This document shows positions 31,963-40,607 of a DNA stretch of 64,000 nucleotides, one piece after another (position 1 is the first letter of the stretch; each line of letters starts with the position of its first letter). The stretch comes from Mycolicibacterium sphagni (lineage in GTDB: Bacteria > Actinomycetota > Actinomycetes > Mycobacteriales > Mycobacteriaceae): the NCBI RefSeq assembly GCF_002250655.1, contig NZ_NOZR01000015.1, positions 1-64,000 of the forward strand, given 5' to 3'. The position numbers and the translations under genes are program-made. The notes beneath the pieces were generated by a model. It was not told the DNA's origin, ran no database searches, and saw nothing but the letters and a program-made list of their open reading frames with translations.

Positions 31963-32447
31963 CTCACCCGGCGCTCGAGGAACACCAATACCGTCAGCAC
32001 CAGACCGGCGATCAGCCAGGCCACCACCGCGATCGAGCCGGCCGGAATGATCGCCAGAGCGGCCGTACGGTGTTGCACCCGAACCAGATCCGGATCGTTC
32101 TTGTCGTACTCGACGTATATGCGCATCCCCTCGGCCAGCTCCGAGGGGTAGAGAACCCCGAGCTCGGGACGGTACGTGACACGGTCAGGGGTGACGAACT
32201 CGATGGTCGAACGGCGCGGCCCGGCCGAGAGCACTTCGGCTTGTGCCACACCCATATTGCGTTCGATCTGGCGGTCGTTGCGCCACGCGCCGGCCACCAG
32301 TAGTACAGATTGCAGGGTGACCAGTCCGACCAGGATCCACACCGCACACTTGCTCCAGCGCAACAGCTTTCGCTGCTTGGTGTCGACGACGTCGGGATTG
32401 CGCCTCGGCAGTGCGGCACGCAGCAGGGCAAGGAGCCTGCCGATCAC
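31923..32447 (-). CDS. Two-pass membrane protein (Rv0556-like)
   Basis: 174 residues from GTG 32447, which overlaps the menD stop (GTGA). Transmembrane segments lie near 34-55 (AVWILVGLVTLQSVLLVAGAW) and 130-155 (IPAGSIAVVAWLIAGLVLTVLVFL). Between them is a small extracytoplasmic beta-rich domain similar to DUF3592 proteins (EVLSAGPRRSTIEFVTPDRVTYRPE). It is translationally coupled to menD and corresponds to Rv0556. Function unknown; it could support membrane assembly of menaquinone synthesis, but this is only context. Confidence 0.82.
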   Translation of the reverse strand: MIGRLLALLRAALPRRNPDVVDTKQRKLLRWSKCAVWILVGLVTLQSVLLVAGAWRNDRQIERNMGVAQAEVLSAGPRRSTIEFVTPDRVTYRPELGVLYPSELAEGMRIYVEYDKNDPDLVRVQHRTAALAIIPAGSIAVVAWLIAGLVLTVLVFLERRVSQLDISLDSQLLS

Positions 32448-34072
32448 AGTGCCGCCCGGATCGCGGCATGCAGCTGCCGCAACGAGGACCGGTCCGCCTT
32501 GACCTCGAGAACCCGCATGCCGTCGTGAGATTCGCCCAGCGCGGGACCGAGTTCGTCGACCTCGATCTGGCGGGCATCGATGTGATACGCGCGGCACAGC
32601 GCGCCGACGTCGACGTCATGCGGGGTGCCGAAGACCCGCGACGACACATCGGAGAACCGCGGATCGCCCTGCTCGAGTAGTTCGAAGATGCCGCCGCCGT
32701 TGTCGTTGGACACCACGATCGTCAGGTTCTTCGGCATCGGCTCGGTGGGGCCGATCAACAACCCGGAGCTGTCGTGCACGAACGTCATGTCACCGATCAG
32801 ACCGATGGTGCGGCCCGGGTGTGCCAGGGCCGCACCGATGATCGTCGACACAGTGCCGTCGATACCGGCCACGCCACGGTTGGAGCGCACCTTCACGCCC
32901 TCGGTGTTCAGCCCGACCAGAGCCGCGTCGCGCACCGGGTTGGAGGCGCCGAGCACGAGCTGATCCCCCGGGCGCACCGCGTCGGCCACCGCGGCCGCGA
33001 CATGGAGGCCGGTGGTCAGCGGGTGGGCGGCCAGCTGGTTGCGCACGGCGGTCATCGCGTGCCGGTTAGCGTCCGCGCAGCGCTGCAGCCACGCCGGGGC
33101 CGGTGCGCCACGAGTCTCGGCCCGGGTGCCGGTGGCCTGCGAGTTGCCCGAGACGTCCGGCCAGCGGGGGCCGGTGGTCAACGCGAACACCGGCAGCGAC
33201 GGGTCGGCCAGCAGCGTCGACACCGGCCGGTGCAGGGTGGGCCGGCCCAGCATGATGACCTGGCGAGGCCGCAGCAGCGGCAGCGCCAGCGGATGCAGCG
33301 GGTTGGCGGCGTGCGGTGCGGTCGGCTCGGCGACCGTGGGCAGGGCGGCCAGGTTGGGGTGCACACCGGCGCCGTGCCCGGCGATCACCACGGTGTCAGG
33401 GGTGAGGTCGATCTCCAGGGGCTGGTCGAAAGTGACCGGCGGGGTGTACGTCCACGGCTTGCCGTCGGGGCGTCCGGCCGGAACGTCGGCGGGTGTCGGG
33501 TCGGCATCGGGCACCAGCGGTTCGCGCAGCGGGATGTCGAATTGCACCGGACCGGCGTTAGCGGTGCGGGCGCCGGTGGCCGCGGCCAGCACACGGCAGG
33601 TCGCCGAGCGCCACTGCGCGTTGAGTGCATCGAGCTTGTCGGTTCCCTCTTCGGCGAGGCCGAGACTGATCGCCGCGCGAACCTGGGTGCCGAAGTAGCC
33701 GAGCTGCTCGAAGGTCTGGTTGGCGCCGGTGCCCAGCAGCTCGTAGGGCCGGTTGGCCGAGAGCAGGATCAGCGGGACGCGGGCGTAGTTGGCCTCCACA
33801 ACGGCGGGCCCCATGTTGGCCACCGCGGTACCCGACGTCATCGCCACGCATACCGGGGCGCGCTCGGCCACCGCGAGGCCGATCGCCAGATAGCCGGCGG
33901 TGCGCTCGTCGATACGGACGTGCAGGCGGAGCCGGCCGGCCCGGTCGGCATCAGAGAGCGCGAAGGCCAGCGGGGCGTTGCGTGAGCCCGGGCACAGCAC
34001 GACGTCGCGGACGCCGCCGCGAATCAATTCGTCGACGACGACACGAGCCTGAGCCGTCGATGGGTTCACCAC
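32444..34072 (-). CDS. menD: 2-succinyl-5-enolpyruvyl-6-hydroxy-3-cyclohexene-1-carboxylate synthase
   Basis: 542 residues, GTG start at 34072 or 34069. A thiamine-diphosphate enzyme: the N-terminal VVLCPGSRNAPLAFAL, the catalytic-Glu segment CVAMTSGTAVANMGPAVVEA and the diphosphate motif GDMTFVHDSSGLL...SNDNGG are all seen. It joins isochorismate and 2-oxoglutarate in the second step of menaquinone synthesis. It matches Rv0555 and lies downstream of bpoC, 31 bp apart on the same strand. Confidence 0.94.
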   Translation of the reverse strand: MVNPSTAQARVVVDELIRGGVRDVVLCPGSRNAPLAFALSDADRAGRLRLHVRIDERTAGYLAIGLAVAERAPVCVAMTSGTAVANMGPAVVEANYARVPLILLSANRPYELLGTGANQTFEQLGYFGTQVRAAISLGLAEEGTDKLDALNAQWRSATCRVLAAATGARTANAGPVQFDIPLREPLVPDADPTPADVPAGRPDGKPWTYTPPVTFDQPLEIDLTPDTVVIAGHGAGVHPNLAALPTVAEPTAPHAANPLHPLALPLLRPRQVIMLGRPTLHRPVSTLLADPSLPVFALTTGPRWPDVSGNSQATGTRAETRGAPAPAWLQRCADANRHAMTAVRNQLAAHPLTTGLHVAAAVADAVRPGDQLVLGASNPVRDAALVGLNTEGVKVRSNRGVAGIDGTVSTIIGAALAHPGRTIGLIGDMTFVHDSSGLLIGPTEPMPKNLTIVVSNDNGGGIFELLEQGDPRFSDVSSRVFGTPHDVDVGALCRAYHIDARQIEVDELGPALGESHDGMRVLEVKADRSSLRQLHAAIRAAL

Positions 34073-34103
34073 TACAGCGTGTCACACGTCGGTTCCGAGG
34101 GGC

Positions 34104-34892
34104 TCAGACCAGCGAGCCGGCGAAGAAGTCGAGCATCGCGCTGTTCACCGTGTCCGGGCGCTCCAGGAATCCCAGATGCCCGGTATGGCCGATCTGCACG
34201 TAGCGGCCGTTGGGCATGGCGTCGGCGACCTCGCGGCCCAGCGCCGCCGGGGTCAGCAGATCGTCGGCGAACCCGATCACCAACACCTCGGTGGTGATGG
34301 CGCGGTAGGCGGCCAGCCGATTCTCGTGTGGATAGACCTCGAGCTGGGCGCGCAGCCCCGGCGTGCGCTTGATCGGGAAGGCGGTGAACATCTCCATCCA
34401 GTCCCCGATGGCCTTCTCATCGTTGATGGTCTTCGGGGAGAAGTTCTCCAGCACACGGACTTTCGCGGCATAGGAGGCCGGCACCTGGACCTCGGCCTTG
34501 TTCAGCTCGACGTCGGCGGCGCGGAACGACCGCCGGATGCGGTCCAGCCGCCCGCGGGTGCCCATCAGCACGGCCTGGCTGATCAGGTCGGGGCGCAGCA
34601 GCATCAATTCCTGGGCGATATAGGCGCCCATCGACATCGCCACCACCCGTGTCGGGCCACCGACGACCTGCTCGATGAGCTCGGCAGTGTCGGCGACCAT
34701 CTGCTCGGTGCCGAATCCGCCGGCGTTCTCGGTGGCCCCGATTCCGCGGTTGTCGAACGTGATGCAGCGATAGCCTGCCGCCATGAACGGCGGGACCTGG
34801 TGGATGTGCCAGGTACGCCCGGCGCCGCCGGTGCCGGCGATGAACAGAACCGGGTCGCCGGAGCCGTTTTCCTCGTAGGCCAGGTTGATCAC
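34104..34892 (-). CDS. bpoC: Alpha/beta hydrolase (BpoC-like)
   Basis: 262 residues from GTG 34892 (VINLAYEENGSGDPVLFIAG), the start conserved in Rv0554. Catalytic Ser in MSMGAYIAQEL, Asp in GFADDLLTP and His in GHTGHLGFLERP form the triad. The M. tuberculosis protein was named a non-haem bromoperoxidase but is a serine hydrolase. Its place just before menD has led to the idea of a MenH-like role, which is not shown here. Its start overlaps the stop of the DJ-1 gene upstream. Confidence 0.88.
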   Translation of the reverse strand: MINLAYEENGSGDPVLFIAGTGGAGRTWHIHQVPPFMAAGYRCITFDNRGIGATENAGGFGTEQMVADTAELIEQVVGGPTRVVAMSMGAYIAQELMLLRPDLISQAVLMGTRGRLDRIRRSFRAADVELNKAEVQVPASYAAKVRVLENFSPKTINDEKAIGDWMEMFTAFPIKRTPGLRAQLEVYPHENRLAAYRAITTEVLVIGFADDLLTPAALGREVADAMPNGRYVQIGHTGHLGFLERPDTVNSAMLDFFAGSLV

Positions 34893-35632
34893 CTGGCAGA
34901 GGCTACGCGCCCCCGTTTGCGCCTGCTCCGCGACCGGGCCGCGTCGATCGCACCGGTCCACATCAACGACGTCATCGCCTTGAGCTGGGTGGGGGTGGCC
35001 ACTTCCCTGGCCATCAGCGCGGTGGCGGTGGCCTTGGTGGCCGCCGACGCCTTGGACATGTGACCGGAGTCGAACGGCGGCTGCGGGTCGTACTCCATCG
35101 ACAGCTGGATCGCCTTGGCACGCTCGTCGCCGCCGATCTGGCCCGCCAGCCACAACGCGAGGTCGATGCCCGCCGACACCCCTGCGCTGGTGACGATGTC
35201 GCCTTCGTGGACCACCCGCTCGTCCTTGACCGCTGTCACACCGAGCGCCTTGAGCGCGGTGAGCGCCGCCCAGTGCGACGTCGCCCGCTTGCCCTTCAGC
35301 AGTCCGGCGGCGGCCAGGATCACCGACCCCGAGCACACCGAGGTCGTCCAGGTGGCCGTTTCGTGCGCGCGGCGTAGCCAATCGAGCAGCTTCTCGTCAC
35401 GGGCATGCGCCATGGTGGTCATCCCGCCGGGCACGAGAATGACTTCGGGAGAAGGGGTTTCGCCGAAGGAGTGGGTGGCGCCGATGACGAGCACGCCGGA
35501 GTCGGCGGTGATCGGCCCTGGCTCGTGCCACACGAACCGGACCTCGGTGTCGGGCAGCCAGCGCAGCACTTCGTAGGGGCCGATGAAGTCCAGCGCGGTG
35601 AAGCCGGGATAGAGCACGATGGCGATCTGCAT
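34889..35632 (-). CDS. DJ-1/PfpI family protein
   Basis: 247 residues from ATG 35632, with GAGGAG upstream. The nucleophile elbow is SVCSGSVILAAAGLL with the conserved Cys, and the N-terminal strand is MQIAIVLYPGFTALDFIGPYEV. Similar proteins include isonitrile hydratases and GlxA sensory domains; catalytic identity cannot be read here. The C-terminus is strongly basic (RSRSRRKRGR). It is 19 bp downstream of the AraC/GlxA regulator and coupled to bpoC, so the regulator may control bpoC and menD as well. Confidence 0.85.
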   Translation of the reverse strand: MQIAIVLYPGFTALDFIGPYEVLRWLPDTEVRFVWHEPGPITADSGVLVIGATHSFGETPSPEVILVPGGMTTMAHARDEKLLDWLRRAHETATWTTSVCSGSVILAAAGLLKGKRATSHWAALTALKALGVTAVKDERVVHEGDIVTSAGVSAGIDLALWLAGQIGGDERAKAIQLSMEYDPQPPFDSGHMSKASAATKATATALMAREVATPTQLKAMTSLMWTGAIDAARSRSRRKRGRVASAR

Positions 35633-35651
35633 GGGAATCTCCTCTAGCCGA

Positions 35652-36599
35652 TTAGGCAAACGTTTTGCGGTATTGGTCAGGCGATATCCCGATCCGGCGA
35701 ATGAAGTTGCGGCGCATGGTTTCCGATGTCCCGAATCCGCATCGCGCGGCAATGCTGACGACGGTGTCGTCGGTCTCCTCCAGCTGGCGGCGCGCAGCTT
35801 CGGTGCGGACACGTTCGACGTAGGCGCCGGGCGCCTCACCGATTTCGTCGGTGAACACCCGGGTGAAATGCCGCGGGCTCATCGCGGCACGCCGCGCCAA
35901 ATCCGAGATGCTATGGGCGGCACCGGGTTCGGATTCGATGGCCTCCTGGACGTCCCGGATGGGCTGGCGCCGCGCCCGCGGCATCCACACCGGCGCGGCG
36001 AATTGGGTCTGCCCGCCGGGGCGGCGCAGGTACAACACCAGGTAGCGGGCGACGGTCTGGGCCACCTCGGTGCCGTAGTCGTCCTCGACTAGTGCCAGCG
36101 ACAGGTCGATGCCCGCCGTCACTCCGGCCGCCGTCCACACGGTGGCCGAGCTGCGCAAGAAGATGGGTTCGCGGTCGACGGTGATGGCCGGGTACTCGCG
36201 GGCCATCCGGTCGGCGAATGCCCAGTGCGTGGTCGCGCGGCAGCCGTCGAGCAGACCGGCCTCGGCCGCCAGGAAGGACCCGGTGCACACGCTGACGACG
36301 CGGCGGGAGTTGGCGGCGGCCCGCCGGATCCAGGCCATGGTGGCGGGGTCTTCGCGGGCGGCGTCGACGCCCGCACCCCCCGGCAGGATGAGGGTGTCGA
36401 TATCGGCCGGCTCGGGCATCGCCTCGGCGACGAAGGCCAGGCTGGTCGCGGTGGTGACAGGTTCGCCGTCGCGGGAGGCGACGCCGACCCGGTATCCACC
36501 CTCTGTCAGCAGCGCCGCGCCGGTGAACACGTCGTGGGGTCCGACCAGGTCCAGCGCCTGGACGCCGGGAAAGCCGAGGATCACCACCGATCGCGCCAT
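35652..36599 (-). CDS. GlxA-family transcriptional regulator (DJ-1 domain plus AraC HTH)
   Basis: 315 residues from ATG 36599; an earlier GTG at 36623 is possible. Residues 1-190 are a DJ-1/PfpI domain with SVCTGSFLAAEAGLL. Residues about 215-310 are an AraC DNA-binding domain with two HTH units (ISDLARRAAMSPRHFTRVF and VVSIAARCGFGTSETMRRNF). It resembles the single-domain paralogue next to it, suggesting tandem duplication and fusion. It probably senses a small metabolite and regulates the DJ-1-bpoC run downstream. Confidence 0.9.
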   Translation of the reverse strand: MARSVVILGFPGVQALDLVGPHDVFTGAALLTEGGYRVGVASRDGEPVTTATSLAFVAEAMPEPADIDTLILPGGAGVDAAREDPATMAWIRRAAANSRRVVSVCTGSFLAAEAGLLDGCRATTHWAFADRMAREYPAITVDREPIFLRSSATVWTAAGVTAGIDLSLALVEDDYGTEVAQTVARYLVLYLRRPGGQTQFAAPVWMPRARRQPIRDVQEAIESEPGAAHSISDLARRAAMSPRHFTRVFTDEIGEAPGAYVERVRTEAARRQLEETDDTVVSIAARCGFGTSETMRRNFIRRIGISPDQYRKTFA

Positions 36600-36674
36600 G
36601 CGTTCAGTCTCGGCGCTCACCACTTATGGCGTCTAGGCCATGCACCCCACAAATCAGGACATAGCGTTCGGCGC

Positions 36675-38165
36675 TCAGGGCTTCCCCCGGTCCTCCTCAA
36701 GGAACTCGTCCATCAGCGGGGTCTCGGCGACCACCGGGTAGTCGCCGGTGTAGCCGACACGCTCCTGCGCCATCTCCAGCACCCGGCCGCGTACCGCGTA
36801 CCAGCCCACGATCAACACGGGCACGATCACCACGAGCGCGACCAGATTCCAATAGTTCTCGTAGCACATCAGCCCGGTCACCACCGCGAGGAAGGCCAAC
36901 GTGGCGTAGCTGGTGTAGGGCGTTCCCCACAGCCGGAAGGCGGGCCGGCTCAGGATGCCCTTCTGCGACCAGCGATACAGCTGGATCTGACAAATGACGA
37001 TGGTGCCCCACGAGGCGATGATGCCCAGCGCCGAGAGATCCAGCGCGATGTTGAACGCCTCGGCGGGCACCACGAGATTGAGGAACACCCCAAGCACGGT
37101 GAAGCACGCCGTGAGTGCGATACCGGCGAACGGGACACCGCGTTTGGTCATGCGCCCGGTGACTTGTGGTGCGCTGCCGTTCATCGCCATCGAACGCAGG
37201 ATTCGGCCGGTGGAGTACAGGCCTGCGTTGAGGCTCGACATGGCCGCGGTGAGCACCACGAAGTTCATGATGGTTCCCGCCGCGGGCACCCCGATTCGGG
37301 AGAAAAACGTCACGAACGGGCTCTCGCCCTGTTTGTACGTGGTGTAGGGCAACAGCAAGGCCAGCAGGACCAAAGATCCGACGTAGAACACCGCGATACG
37401 GACCACGACCGAGTTGATGGCCTTGGGCATCACCTTGTCCGGGTTCTCCGTCTCACCAGCAGCCGTGCCCACCAATTCCACTGCGGCATAAGCGAAAATC
37501 ACACCGGAGGTGATGACCACCAGGGACAGCACTCCGGTGGGCAGCAGACCGCCGTTGTCTGCGATCACCGTCGTCCCGGTGGTCGACCCCTCGATCGTGA
37601 AGCGACCCGCCAGGAACACGATGCCCACCACCAGGAACGTCACCAGCGCGACGACCTTGATCAGCGCGGCCCAGAACTCCATCTCACCGAAGACCTTCAC
37701 CGAGATCATGTTGACGGTGAGCACGATGAGGAGCGCGACCAGCGCGATGGCCCACTGGGGGATCGCCTTGAACGCGCCCCAGTAGTGCATGTACAGCGCG
37801 ACGGCGGTGACGTCCACGATCGACGTGCAGGCCCAGTTGAAGAAGTACATCCAGCCGGCCACATAGGCGGCCTTCTCCCCGAGGAATTCTCGTGCGTAGG
37901 ACACGAACGACCCCGACGACGGGCGGTGCAACACCAGCTCGCCCAATGCCCGCAGGATGAAGAACACGAATACGCCGCAGATCGCGTAGACGATGAACAG
38001 TCCCGGCCCCGCGGTGTGGAGCCGTCCCCCGGCACCCATGAACAGGCCGGTGCCGATCGCTCCCCCGATGGCGATCATCTGCAACTGCCGCGGTTTGAGC
38101 CCCTTGTGATAGCCGACGTCCTCGTGGGCCAACGCGGATTTGTCGTATGCGGTTGGCGCTGCCAT
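36675..38165 (-). CDS. APC-family amino-acid permease
   Basis: 496 residues with about 12 transmembrane helices. The N-terminal consensus GLKPRQLQMIAIGGAIGTGLFMGAG is the helix-1 signature of amino-acid/proton symporters, and GSFVSYAREFLGEKAAYVAGW is family-typical. The substrate may be an aromatic or aliphatic amino acid, GABA or similar; sequence alone does not decide. The N- and C-termini are cytoplasmic. It is monocistronic, with no ortholog in the M. tuberculosis order at this place. Confidence 0.92.
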   Translation of the reverse strand: MAAPTAYDKSALAHEDVGYHKGLKPRQLQMIAIGGAIGTGLFMGAGGRLHTAGPGLFIVYAICGVFVFFILRALGELVLHRPSSGSFVSYAREFLGEKAAYVAGWMYFFNWACTSIVDVTAVALYMHYWGAFKAIPQWAIALVALLIVLTVNMISVKVFGEMEFWAALIKVVALVTFLVVGIVFLAGRFTIEGSTTGTTVIADNGGLLPTGVLSLVVITSGVIFAYAAVELVGTAAGETENPDKVMPKAINSVVVRIAVFYVGSLVLLALLLPYTTYKQGESPFVTFFSRIGVPAAGTIMNFVVLTAAMSSLNAGLYSTGRILRSMAMNGSAPQVTGRMTKRGVPFAGIALTACFTVLGVFLNLVVPAEAFNIALDLSALGIIASWGTIVICQIQLYRWSQKGILSRPAFRLWGTPYTSYATLAFLAVVTGLMCYENYWNLVALVVIVPVLIVGWYAVRGRVLEMAQERVGYTGDYPVVAETPLMDEFLEEDRGKP

Positions 38166-38243
38166 TGCCGGAGGGTATCCAGTGCAGGCTACGGCCGAAA
38201 CGGCCTGGGCGTTAAGCTTCAGTTACGCAAGGTTTCCCGCTTG

Positions 38244-39035
38244 TCACGTCATTAGTCGTCTGATCAGCGAGACGAATTCGGAACATGTCTGGTAACGCTG
38301 CTCGGGGCGTTTGGCCATCGCTTTGGCCAGAACGGAATCGAACGCTCGCGGCACCCACTCAACGCTGTAGGACACCCGAGGCGGCCGGTGGTGCAGGTGT
38401 GCGTCGATGAGCCCCATCGCGGTGACGGCGCGGAATGGTGTTGCACCCGTGAGCATCTCGACCGCAGTACAGGCCAACTCGTACTCGTCGGTCGCCGGGG
38501 AAGGCGTTTCACCGGTCAGCAGTTCAGGCGCGACATAGGGCAACGACGCCGTGATGTGAGTGGGGCGATCGGCCAGCGGCGCTGGTGGCTCGCCGGTCAG
38601 GTGCGCGACTCCGAAGTCGATGAGTACCGCACCTTCGTGCGAAAAGTCGCTACCTACAAGAATATTGGTAGGTTTGACGTCGCAATGCACCACACCGTTG
38701 GCATGTGCGTAGTCCAGGGCATCGGCGATCTGAGTGAGCGCCGTCAACTTGTCGGTAAGAGCCGTCAATGCCTGAGCGCTGCCACCGTCGACGTACTGCA
38801 TGGCCAACCAGGTGGGCCCGCTGTCCGACATCGCCACGATGTGCCGGTGGTGCAGGCCACTGGCGATGACGAATTCGCGCCGAAGACGCTCCAGGGCCTC
38901 GGGAGCGTCGTCGGCGATGACCTTCAGCGCGAAGGAGTCTGACTCTCGGTGGACCTGATAGACCGTCGCGCTGCCGCCACGTCCCAACGACCTGTCGACG
39001 ACGTAGCCGGCGAACTGATCACCCGGACGCAGCAC
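38244..39035 (-). CDS. Soluble Ser/Thr protein kinase, non-RD type
   Basis: 263 residues, GTG start. The kinase fold has the Gly loop GRGGSATVY (18-26), Lys38 in ALKVI, catalytic loop HCDVKPTN (117-124), DFG (140-142) and APE-like YVAPELL. The HRD Arg is replaced by Cys118, so regulation does not follow the usual activation-loop Arg clamp. It ends about 20 residues after the kinase domain, without a transmembrane helix or sensor, unlike most mycobacterial Pkn proteins. No known partner is adjacent; the neighbours are a permease and an SDR. Confidence 0.88.
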   Translation of the reverse strand: MLRPGDQFAGYVVDRSLGRGGSATVYQVHRESDSFALKVIADDAPEALERLRREFVIASGLHHRHIVAMSDSGPTWLAMQYVDGGSAQALTALTDKLTALTQIADALDYAHANGVVHCDVKPTNILVGSDFSHEGAVLIDFGVAHLTGEPPAPLADRPTHITASLPYVAPELLTGETPSPATDEYELACTAVEMLTGATPFRAVTAMGLIDAHLHHRPPRVSYSVEWVPRAFDSVLAKAMAKRPEQRYQTCSEFVSLIRRLMT

Positions 39036-39044
39036 ATGCCAAGC

Positions 39045-39944
39045 CTATATCCGGGCGGATTGGGTGGCGAAGTAGTAACCCTGGTCGAGATCCTCGAGCA
39101 GCCCGATGTGGTTGGGTTGCCAGCCGAAGCGCTGGCGCGTGATCGCACTGCTGGCCGGAATGTCGAGGGCGAAAAACGCTCCGATCCAACCGAAATGCTC
39201 GAACGCGGTCTCCGGTGCGATGCTGCCGACCGGTATACCGAGATTGCGGCCGATGGTTTCGGCGATGTCGCGGGTGGCAACGCCTTCCTCGCCGATCGCG
39301 TGCAGAACCGTTCCCGTCTCCGCGGATTCGACGGCCAGCCGGAACAACACCGCGGCGTCGTCGCGGTGCACCGCCGACCAGCGGTTGGCACCGTCGCCTG
39401 GGTAGGCCGCCACGCCCTTGGTACGGGCGACCTCGATCAGCACGGGGACGAAGCCGTAGTCCCCGGTGCCGTGCGTGGTCGGGGCCAGTCGGACGATCGA
39501 TACCCGGACGTCGCGGTCGGCGAAAGCCAGTGCGGCTTGCTCGGAACCGCGGGGCGAGTGTGGGTTGGCGGGCTGGTCCTCGGTGAGGACCTGGCCCGGC
39601 GCGTGCCCGGCGGTCCCGCTGGTGACCACCAGCGGCCGGCCAGAACCGGCGAGCGTCTCGCCGAGGGCGGCGATGGCCTGCCGGTCGAGTTCGCCCGCTT
39701 CGACGAAGTTTTCGAAGTCGTGATGGAAGGCCAGGTGGATGACCCCGTCGGACTGTGCGGCGCCGCTGCGCAGACTGTCCAGGTCGGCCAGATCGCCGCG
39801 ATGTACGTCGGCCCCTGCTTCGGTGAGTTTCTGGGCCGAAGCATCGGATCGGGCCAGGCCCACCACCTGATGGCCGGCGGCCACCAGCTCGGGCACCACC
39901 GCCGAGCCGACCCAGCCGGACGCTCCCGTGACGAATAGTTTCAT
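39045..39944 (-). CDS. NAD(P)-dependent epimerase-like SDR
   Basis: 299 residues. Extended-type SDR with N-terminal LFVTGASGWVGSAVVPELVAAGHQVVGLARS. The Ser position is VTSGTAGH, and no canonical YxxxK is clear, so it belongs to the atypical SDR group (SDR5-like, NmrA/epimerase). DNA between it and the divergent TetR gene holds a duplicated operator. This is the usual arrangement of a detoxification reductase controlled by its adjacent repressor. Confidence 0.85.
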   Translation of the reverse strand: MKLFVTGASGWVGSAVVPELVAAGHQVVGLARSDASAQKLTEAGADVHRGDLADLDSLRSGAAQSDGVIHLAFHHDFENFVEAGELDRQAIAALGETLAGSGRPLVVTSGTAGHAPGQVLTEDQPANPHSPRGSEQAALAFADRDVRVSIVRLAPTTHGTGDYGFVPVLIEVARTKGVAAYPGDGANRWSAVHRDDAAVLFRLAVESAETGTVLHAIGEEGVATRDIAETIGRNLGIPVGSIAPETAFEHFGWIGAFFALDIPASSAITRQRFGWQPNHIGLLEDLDQGYYFATQSARI

Positions 39945-39956
39945 GGCGCTACCTCC

Positions 39957-40006
39957 ATGTCAGTCGCTGTCATCAGACACTAGCGTTGATGTCAGCATCT
40001 GTCATC
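39957..40006. promoter_or_regulatory. Duplicated operator between SDR and TetR genes
   Basis: ATGTCAGTCGCTGTCATC (39957-39974) is repeated as ATGTCAGCATCTGTCATC (39989-40006), 16 of 18 identical. The starts are 32 bp apart, about three helical turns. Each copy contains two TGTCA half-sites. Placed in the 78-bp divergent region, they are the natural binding sites for the adjacent TetR protein. Confidence 0.7.
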
Positions 40007-40022
40007 GCGATAAAATTCCCCC

Positions 40023-40577
40023 ATGAGTCGCTGGGAGCCCGATGCCCAGGGCCGTCTGCAACAGGCGGCCCTGGAGCTCTACACCGAGCGAGGGTTCGAC
40101 CAGACGACGGTCGCCGAGATCGCCGAACGGGCGGGGCTGACCGAGCGCACCTTCTTCCGGTACTTCGCCGACAAGCGCGAGGTACTGTTCGGCGGCCAGG
40201 CACCTCTGCTGGAGCTGTTGACGAAAAGCGTTGCTGAGGCGCCTGATTCGGCTAGCCCGTTGGACGCCGTCGGCGTTGCGCTGGAGGGGGCCGCGGCGTT
40301 TTTGGACGGCCGCCGCGACGGCTCACGGCTGCGGCAGGCGGTGATCGACGCCAACCCGGCGCTGCAGGAGCGCGATTTGGCCAAGCGCGCCGCGATGGCG
40401 GGGGCCATCGCTGAAGGCTTGGTGCACCGCGGCGTCAGCGAGACAACAGCCCGGCTGACCGCGGAAGCGGGTGCCGCAGTCTTCGGGCTCGCCTTCGAGC
40501 AGTGGCTGGCCGCCGACCGCCACGGCCTGGCTTATTTCGTGCGCCGCGCGCTGGCGGAGCTCAAGACGCTGAGCTGA
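40023..40577 (+). CDS. TetR-family transcriptional repressor
   Basis: 184 residues from ATG 40023. The N-terminal HTH is LQQAALELYTERGFDQTTVAEIAERAGLTERTFFRYFADKREVLF, an excellent TetR fit. The C-terminal ligand domain (about 65-184) is helical and Ala-rich, as in many actinobacterial members. It is divergent from the SDR and shares the repeat-bearing intergenic region, so it most likely represses the SDR and itself. The ligand is unknown. Confidence 0.92.
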   Translation: MSRWEPDAQGRLQQAALELYTERGFDQTTVAEIAERAGLTERTFFRYFADKREVLFGGQAPLLELLTKSVAEAPDSASPLDAVGVALEGAAAFLDGRRDGSRLRQAVIDANPALQERDLAKRAAMAGAIAEGLVHRGVSETTARLTAEAGAAVFGLAFEQWLAADRHGLAYFVRRALAELKTLS

Positions 40578-40607
40578 CGCGCGCCGAGATCGACGTTGTG
40601 TCGCGGT

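Noticed and set aside
32774..33985. Long plus-strand open frame opposite menD
   Set aside because: Shadow of menD in a high-GC genome; composition is non-protein-like.
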